64,000 nucleotides of DNA from Chitinophagales bacterium (GTDB lineage: Bacteria; Bacteroidota; Bacteroidia; Chitinophagales; Chitinophagaceae), in contig JAFLBN010000016.1 of assembly GCA_017303395.1 (NCBI GenBank), positions 1 through 64,000 of the forward strand. The letters are read 5' to 3'. The notes beneath the pieces are model-generated. The model was not told where the DNA came from, searched no databases, and saw only the letters and a list, made by a program, of their open reading frames with translations. Positions 59,822-64,000 of this stretch are shown here, piece by piece (the first letter of the stretch is position 1; each line of letters begins with the position of its first letter). The translations under genes and the position numbers were made by a program.

Positions 59822-61534
59822 TCAATCTGCAGATTGAGAACGCATTGTGGCTTTTTGTGCAGGTGTCGGTTCCTGTTTCCAGTCGTTGGCATATGGTTTG
59901 AAGACGGCAGCATTATGCAGCACTTCTACCGGTATTTTACCATCCATATAGCCTGCCATTAGTTGGAAGGCTTCAGGCTTTTCTTTTTTGAATATCAGCA
60001 ATGCGGCATTGGCACCTGCTTTTACTGCAATAGGTACACCACCACCCAGTTCTGCCCAGTGTCCGCCAAGTAGCAGATTATTCACAGGTGTCTGATAGTG
60101 GGCTATCTTGTTCTGCATATTCTTTTTGCCGGGTTTTGCACCCATCATGGTACCACCACGATTGCCGGTATAGCGCCAGTGGGTAACAGGTGTTGCCACA
60201 TCGTAAAACAGGATATGCGAACGCAGCCCCGGTGCTACCATATCTTCGACACGTTGTATGATGATGTCTGCAATTTCATTTTTCAGTTGTTTGTATGCCT
60301 CGCCGCGCTTATAATTGCCATTGTCGTCTTTGTCAGTCTTCCACTCGTTGCTGTAGTTCATAAAGGCGGGCATAAACAAGGTGAGTGTGCCGCAGCCTTC
60401 AGGTGCAAGCGATGGGTCTCTGAAAGAAGGTGCCAGTATGCTTATTTCACTTGTATGTGGGTTGCCATCACATTGCTCGCCTGTTGGCGCATTTTCGGTA
60501 ACTATATGTACCAGCTCTTCGTTAAAGCCAAGTTTGTCGGGCGTACAGTCTAGCGCTATAGATACGGTGACGGATGAGCTGTATATATCTGCATCTTTCA
60601 GTTTATCCTTCAGCTTGGCAGGGATGGCATGTTGTGGCAGCATTTTTTCATACAGCGTTTCTATATCGCATGCTGCTACTACATATTTGCAGTTTACAGT
60701 ATAGTTGGTATTGAAGTGGGTAAACTTTACACCCTTTGCAGTATTGTTTTCTACAACAACTTCGCTTACTGCAGCTTTATAGATAATATCATTGCCGTAG
60801 TACTTAACCACGTGCTCCATCCATTCGGGCAGCACTTGGCCACCACCAACAGGTGGGCTCTGAAAATCACCATAATATGCCCAGCCAATAGGTACCAGAC
60901 ATGATAGCAATTCTGTTTCGCCTGTGAATATTTTATGTAGCTTCTCGTCTTTGAAGAATTTGTTCAACCCTTTCTTCAGTCCCTTTTCGCCTGTGTAGGA
61001 TATGTATGGGATGAAGGGCATAGCAAATTTCAACAGCGGCAGTTTATTCTTCATGCGCTCTACTGCTGTCATGCTTTCCTCTGTGCGGAATATCTTGCTG
61101 AACTCGTTGAAAGACTTGCCTAGTTTTTTAGCAGCTTTAAAAAAGCGCAACAACCCTTCACGTTCGTGCGGAAACTCGCTGATTAGCTGGTCGCGTAGCT
61201 CATCCGGGTTATTGGTCAGCAGGTAGTCAAAGCTTTCACCTTTGTATCTGCGTATTCTGCGTTGTGGTATTACATTGGGGTGGTCGTTGCCCAGCAGGTC
61301 AAATATTTTGCAGGCCATACCGCCGGGCGTACACTGGTTCAGCCAATGTATGGCAGTATCAAAACGGAAATCTTTTCTTCGGAAACCTGCAAGATAACCT
61401 CCTGCATGTGGTTCTTTTTCCAGTACACAAACACTGAAGCCTGCTTTACTAAGCAACGCAGCAGTTGTCAATCCGCCCATACCCGCACCTATTACGGCCA
61501 CGTCGTAGTATGGTTTTAATTCAGGCTTTTGCAT
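59822..61534 (-). CDS. Phytoene-desaturase-like FAD-dependent oxidoreductase
   Basis: A 570-residue FAD enzyme of the carotenoid isomerase/phytoene dehydrogenase group (COG1233 type). The N-terminal dinucleotide fold is YDVAVIGAGMGGLTTAALLS, followed by LEKEPHAGGYLAGFRR, and the C-terminal FAD motif is NLLLGGHWAELGGGVPIAVK. It is longer than bacterial CrtI and has an extra C-terminal part (AVFKPYANDWKQEPTPA). Substrate unknown; a carotenoid, retinoid or other polyene is possible. No crtB or crtE is in the window. It is followed closely by the glycosyltransferase and preceded (79-bp gap) by ribE. Confidence 0.85.
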   Translation of the reverse strand: MQKPELKPYYDVAVIGAGMGGLTTAALLSKAGFSVCVLEKEPHAGGYLAGFRRKDFRFDTAIHWLNQCTPGGMACKIFDLLGNDHPNVIPQRRIRRYKGESFDYLLTNNPDELRDQLISEFPHEREGLLRFFKAAKKLGKSFNEFSKIFRTEESMTAVERMKNKLPLLKFAMPFIPYISYTGEKGLKKGLNKFFKDEKLHKIFTGETELLSCLVPIGWAYYGDFQSPPVGGGQVLPEWMEHVVKYYGNDIIYKAAVSEVVVENNTAKGVKFTHFNTNYTVNCKYVVAACDIETLYEKMLPQHAIPAKLKDKLKDADIYSSSVTVSIALDCTPDKLGFNEELVHIVTENAPTGEQCDGNPHTSEISILAPSFRDPSLAPEGCGTLTLFMPAFMNYSNEWKTDKDDNGNYKRGEAYKQLKNEIADIIIQRVEDMVAPGLRSHILFYDVATPVTHWRYTGNRGGTMMGAKPGKKNMQNKIAHYQTPVNNLLLGGHWAELGGGVPIAVKAGANAALLIFKKEKPEAFQLMAGYMDGKIPVEVLHNAAVFKPYANDWKQEPTPAQKATMRSQSAD

Positions 61535-61613
61535 CAGGGGTAAAAGATGCTTGCTGCGTTACATATAGCAGAAGCATGGCTTAAAGATACCTAAAACAGC
61601 GTCATTATCTAAA

Positions 61614-62204
61614 TCAGCCCTCTACTTCCTGTTTCCTCAGCAGGTATTTGCCCAGTACATCAAATTCTATATTGATGACGGTATCTGCTTCTATCTGTTG
61701 AAAGTTGGTATGATTATATGTATATGGTATGATGGTAACTGTCAGCTCATCCTTACCAATATTGAATGCTGTAAGGCTTACACCATTCAGGCATACAGAA
61801 CCTTTTTCTATTACCAGTGCTGCAAACTGTTGCGGAAAACGGAAGCGGAACAGCCAGCTACCTTCCAGTGTTTGTTTTTCTATACAGGTTGCAACAGCAT
61901 CTACGTGTCCTTGTACAAAGTGTCCGTCCAGCCTGTCACCCACTTTCATAGCGCGTTCCAGGTTTACTATATCGCCAGCTTTCCAGCTATTCAGATTAGT
62001 CTTTAGCAGTGTTTCCTGTACCGCCGTTACTTTGTAGCGGCTACCTTCTATAGCTACAACCGTCAGGCAAACGCCATTGTGTGCTACAGACTGGTCTATC
62101 TTCAGTTCGTGTGTTATGGGGCTATCTACCCAGATGTCTATATTAGTACCCGATGGGGTAATGGATGCAATAGTGCCGATGGCTTCTATAATACCTGTAA
62201 ACAT
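61614..62204 (-). CDS. ribE: Riboflavin synthase, alpha subunit type
   Basis: A 196-residue enzyme that makes riboflavin from two molecules of 6,7-dimethyl-8-ribityllumazine. The start MFTGIIEAIGTI is diagnostic. Two lumazine-binding repeats follow, with HNGVCLTVV and LNGVSLTAF as the equivalent sites and DGHFVQGHVDAVAT at the second repeat's opening. Length matches the family. It is 9 bases downstream of the lipoprotein gene and upstream of the flavin-using oxidoreductase on the same strand. No other rib genes are in the window. Confidence 0.96.
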   Translation of the reverse strand: MFTGIIEAIGTIASITPSGTNIDIWVDSPITHELKIDQSVAHNGVCLTVVAIEGSRYKVTAVQETLLKTNLNSWKAGDIVNLERAMKVGDRLDGHFVQGHVDAVATCIEKQTLEGSWLFRFRFPQQFAALVIEKGSVCLNGVSLTAFNIGKDELTVTIIPYTYNHTNFQQIEADTVINIEFDVLGKYLLRKQEVEG

Positions 62205-62213
62205 GGCGCAAAG

Positions 62214-62801
62214 CTACTGCTTTATTGCCGTACCCTTGTGGTAAGAAAGGCCGGTATCGCTGGCTATGGTAAAGTAGATGCTCAGCTTGGTACTGTCCGA
62301 CTGGCTTTTTTGAATATACCCGCTGATGGTATCTACAGTACGGCAGGCAAGCTGGCCGGAAAGTTTAGCATCAAAGCCATTTACTTTGGCATCCATAGAG
62401 TCAAGGAATGCCTTGTAAAATCTGTCTGCAGTCAGTTCCAGTGTGTCTTTATCGCAAAAGCCTGTTATACCTATTTTAATCTTAGAACTGTTCAGCGAAA
62501 AAAGCCTTATGGGGTATTTCAGTACTGTATCGGGCTGGTAGTCTGCATCATATATACTATCTGTGAGCATGTAGCTGCCGCCCAAAATGTCTATGGGGTA
62601 GAAGCAGGTAGTATTGTCAGGTGTACCAGGGAAATTCCAGTTATAGTTGATGGCAAACGGGTCGTTGCAATATTTTCTGTCCAGCCTGCTGTCGTCCGGG
62701 TTGGCAGTATAGCTTTCTTCCGCTTTTTTGCAGCCCCAAACCATTGCTGTTAGTGCCAGCAAAGTGCCTGCTATTATATATGTAATGCTCCTATTAGCCA
62801 C
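62214..62801 (-). CDS. Hypothetical lipoprotein
   Basis: A 195-residue predicted lipoprotein if started at GTG 62801; the signal segment SITYIIAGTLLALTAMVWGC then leads to Cys25. A longer frame from ATG 62876 adds about 25 residues that do not look like a signal peptide. The mature part has a short region with KYCNDPFAINYNWNFPG and NTTCFYPIDILGGSYMLTD, then a beta-rich domain (IKIGITGFCDKDTLELTADR) with paired cysteines. It ends 9 bases before ribE. No family recognised. Confidence 0.68.
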   Translation of the reverse strand: MANRSITYIIAGTLLALTAMVWGCKKAEESYTANPDDSRLDRKYCNDPFAINYNWNFPGTPDNTTCFYPIDILGGSYMLTDSIYDADYQPDTVLKYPIRLFSLNSSKIKIGITGFCDKDTLELTADRFYKAFLDSMDAKVNGFDAKLSGQLACRTVDTISGYIQKSQSDSTKLSIYFTIASDTGLSYHKGTAIKQ

Positions 62802-62867
62802 AGTATTAGTACTATAACGTCTTAATAGGCATAAAATTATCTGATTTATATCAATAGTCCTAAAAAG

Positions 62868-62898
62868 TTTGGTCAAATGAAAAAAACACTTACCTTTG
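62868..62898 (+). promoter_or_regulatory. Bacteroidota housekeeping promoter of rpsU
   Basis: TTTG at 62868-62871, a 19-bp spacer and TACCTTTG at 62891-62898: a full match to TTTG-N19-TAnnTTTG, as at rpsF. The sequence just after the box, CCGTCCCAAAT, is nearly that at rpsF and rpsO. Confidence 0.85.
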
Positions 62899-62915
62899 CC
62901 GTCCCAAATCCATTT

Positions 62916-62925
62916 AAAAGGGGGT
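62916..62925 (+). promoter_or_regulatory. Extended Shine-Dalgarno of rpsU
   Basis: AAAAGGGGGT lies 8 bases before the rpsU ATG and can form nine consecutive pairs with the 16S rRNA anti-SD (ACCUCCUUU), one of them G-U. No comparable sequence was seen before the other ribosomal genes of the window. In Flavobacterium, where bS21 masks the anti-SD, rpsU has a strong SD and is autoregulated; the same is inferred here. Confidence 0.7.
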
Positions 62926-62933
62926 ATTAAGTT

Positions 62934-63128
62934 ATGTTAATAATAGATTCAAAAGATTGCGAAAACATTGATAAAGCGCTGAAAAAGTACAAGAAGAAGT
63001 ATGAGAAATCTCGTACACTGAATCAACTGCGCGCTCGTCAGGCTTTCACAAAACCATCTGTAAAACGTCGTACAGAAGTTTTGAAAGCAATCTACCGCCA
63101 GCAAATGGAGTCTGGTAAACTGGATTAA
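62934..63128 (+). CDS. rpsU: 30S ribosomal protein bS21
   Basis: A 64-residue basic protein of the 30S platform, next to the anti-Shine-Dalgarno. The family core is visible: DCENIDKALKKYKKKYEKSR, then LNQLRARQAFTKPSVKRR and the C-terminal AIYRQQMESGKLD. Its length is that of Bacteroidota bS21, somewhat shorter than in proteobacteria. It has its own consensus promoter, an extended SD and its own terminator, then the XerC/D gene. The order rpsU-xerC is common in Bacteroidota. Confidence 0.96.
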   Translation: MLIIDSKDCENIDKALKKYKKKYEKSRTLNQLRARQAFTKPSVKRRTEVLKAIYRQQMESGKLD

Positions 63129-63174
63129 TAGACAAAGACAACTTTTAACAAAGTTATCTGACAATAGTATTGCG

Positions 63175-63215
63175 CCCGGTACTGTAAATGATTATATTTA
63201 CAGTACCGGGTTTTT
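63175..63215 (+). terminator. Terminator of rpsU
   Basis: A 15-bp perfect stem CCCGGTACTGTAAAT/ATTTACAGTACCGGG with a 6-nt loop followed by five T residues. It starts 46 bases after rpsU and ends 2 bases before the XerC/D start codon. Confidence 0.9.
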
Positions 63216-63217
63216 CT

Positions 63218-64000
63218 ATGATAGAGCATCGGATAACAGATTACCTACAGTATCTCAGATTTGAGAAACGATATGCACAGCATACACTCGGCGCATACGA
63301 AAGAGATTTATCACAATTTAATGCATATGTAAGTGCCCAGTTCGGCCTCGATGACGAACGGGTGATTACCCATTTCCATATACGTAGCTGGCTGGCAACC
63401 TTCAAAGAGCAAGACCTGCAGGCCACATCCATCAATCGCAAACTGTCTGCGGTCAATTCCTTTTACAAATACATGCTGAAAATGCAGGCGGTTAAGAAAA
63501 ACCCCGTGCGCCAGTTGCATGCCATGCGCAGGGCAGAACGCCTGCCGGTGTACCTGAAAGAACAGGAAGCGGAATACCTGCTGGAAGAAGTACAGTTTGA
63601 AGAAGGATTTAAAGGATTTACAGACCGTATGATATGCGACCTGCTGTACCAGACAGGTATGCGCCGCAGCGAAATCATTAACCTCAAAGAAAAAGACATT
63701 GAAAAAAGCCTAAAACAGATACGCATTCTGGGTAAGGGCAATAAAGAGCGTTTGGTCCCCGTCAGCCCGATGCTGCTAACTGCAATCGACGAATATATAC
63801 AGGAAAAGCGCAAGCTTGAAAACTACGACGACAACCACTTGCTGGTGCTGGAAAGCGGCCAGCCCCTCTATGCAGGCTATGTATACAGGGTGGTGAAAAC
63901 ATATTTATCATCAACTACAACACTTCATAAAAAAAGCCCCCACGTATTAAGGCACACTTTTGCAACACATTTGCTGAACAACGGTGCTAATATACAGGCC
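63218..64000 (+). CDS. xerC: Tyrosine recombinase XerC/XerD (3' end outside window)
   Basis: The frame from ATG 63218 is open to the window end: 261 residues of an expected 290-300. The N-terminal SAM-like DNA-binding domain (about 1-95; RFEKRYAQHTLGAYERDLSQ) is followed by the catalytic domain. Catalytic Arg149 (YQTGMRRSEI), Lys173 (LGKGNKERLVP), His242 and Arg245 (HVLRHTFATHLLNNGA) are present; the remaining His/Trp and the Tyr nucleophile lie beyond the window. Such proteins resolve chromosome dimers at dif with FtsK. Its place right after rpsU argues for the housekeeping recombinase rather than a mobile-element integrase. Whether it is XerC or XerD cannot be told. Confidence 0.9.
   Translation, partial: MIEHRITDYLQYLRFEKRYAQHTLGAYERDLSQFNAYVSAQFGLDDERVITHFHIRSWLATFKEQDLQATSINRKLSAVNSFYKYMLKMQAVKKNPVRQLHAMRRAERLPVYLKEQEAEYLLEEVQFEEGFKGFTDRMICDLLYQTGMRRSEIINLKEKDIEKSLKQIRILGKGNKERLVPVSPMLLTAIDEYIQEKRKLENYDDNHLLVLESGQPLYAGYVYRVVKTYLSSTTTLHKKSPHVLRHTFATHLLNNGANIQA

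Noticed and set aside
63218-64000. Integrase of a mobile element
   Set aside because: No att repeats, cargo genes or tRNA are present, and the position right after rpsU fits the chromosomal XerC/D recombinase.
1-64000. tRNA, rRNA, riboswitch, CRISPR or insertion-sequence features
   Set aside because: No cloverleaf, rRNA block, known riboswitch core, transposase or terminal inverted repeats were recognised in the gaps by reading; a tRNAscan/Infernal run would be needed to exclude cryptic ones.

Overview
The window is a stretch of chromosome from a Bacteroidota (Bacteroidetes) bacterium, most likely of the Chitinophagaceae/Sphingobacteriia side. The evidence is type IX secretion (T9SS) signals on several secreted proteins, PorP/SprF and PorE-like partners, TonB/OMP barrels without STN domains, Omp28 proteins, TPR histidine kinases, the promoter form TTTG-N19-TAnnTTTG, and an almost complete lack of Shine-Dalgarno sequences. 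No rRNA, tRNA, CRISPR array, insertion sequence or prophage was recognised. By eye the GC content is near 40-45 %, with AT-rich patches at 35.2-35.9 kb and 51.3-51.9 kb.

Layout. 1-11.3 kb: the 3' part of a giant PKD-like repeat adhesin with a type B T9SS signal, followed by PorP/SprF and a PorE-like OmpA protein, closed by a terminator. 11.4-14.9 kb: a TPR histidine kinase, a LytTR response regulator and a YdjM-type membrane protein. 14.9-21.6 kb: phospholipase D-like synthase, aat, a membrane acyltransferase, a DUF3050 protein, tex and a HEAT-like protein. 21.6-26.0 kb: an OMP barrel and a secreted Omp28-like protein with a type A T9SS signal. 26.1-29.3 kb: rpsF-rpsR-rplI with a structured leader, panD, a flippase-like protein and rfaE2. 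29.4-35.2 kb: ppk1-ppx, two small lipoproteins and a TPR protein. 35.2-41.8 kb: an AT-rich gap with a possible 54-residue protein, then a 1957-residue duplicated beta-helix protein with a type A signal. 41.9-47.6 kb: zapA, lspA, a TonB receptor, a small membrane protein and two Omp28 paralogs. 47.7-54.7 kb: rbfA, an FtsX/LolE-type permease, argS, an AT-rich orphan, rpsO and pnp. 54.7-58.6 kb: an orphan TPR kinase, doxX/hxlR, an alpha/beta hydrolase-fold protein without its serine and a secreted protein. 58.6-64 kb: a glycosyltransferase, a CrtI-like oxidoreductase, ribE, a lipoprotein, rpsU and a XerC/D recombinase cut by the window end.

Much of the window is core genome. The points most worth following are: rpsU has a nine-pair Shine-Dalgarno when its neighbours have none, which fits bS21 autoregulation, and the other two anti-SD-occluding proteins (bS6, bS18) are also here; rpsF, rpsO and rpsU share a promoter/initiation sequence; two Omp28 paralogs have a nearly frozen C-terminal half; two thioredoxin- or hydrolase-like folds have lost catalytic residues; and the hxlR-doxX gap holds a clear operator-like dyad. 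Several obvious start codons were moved downstream because the longer reading frame runs through a promoter or terminator.
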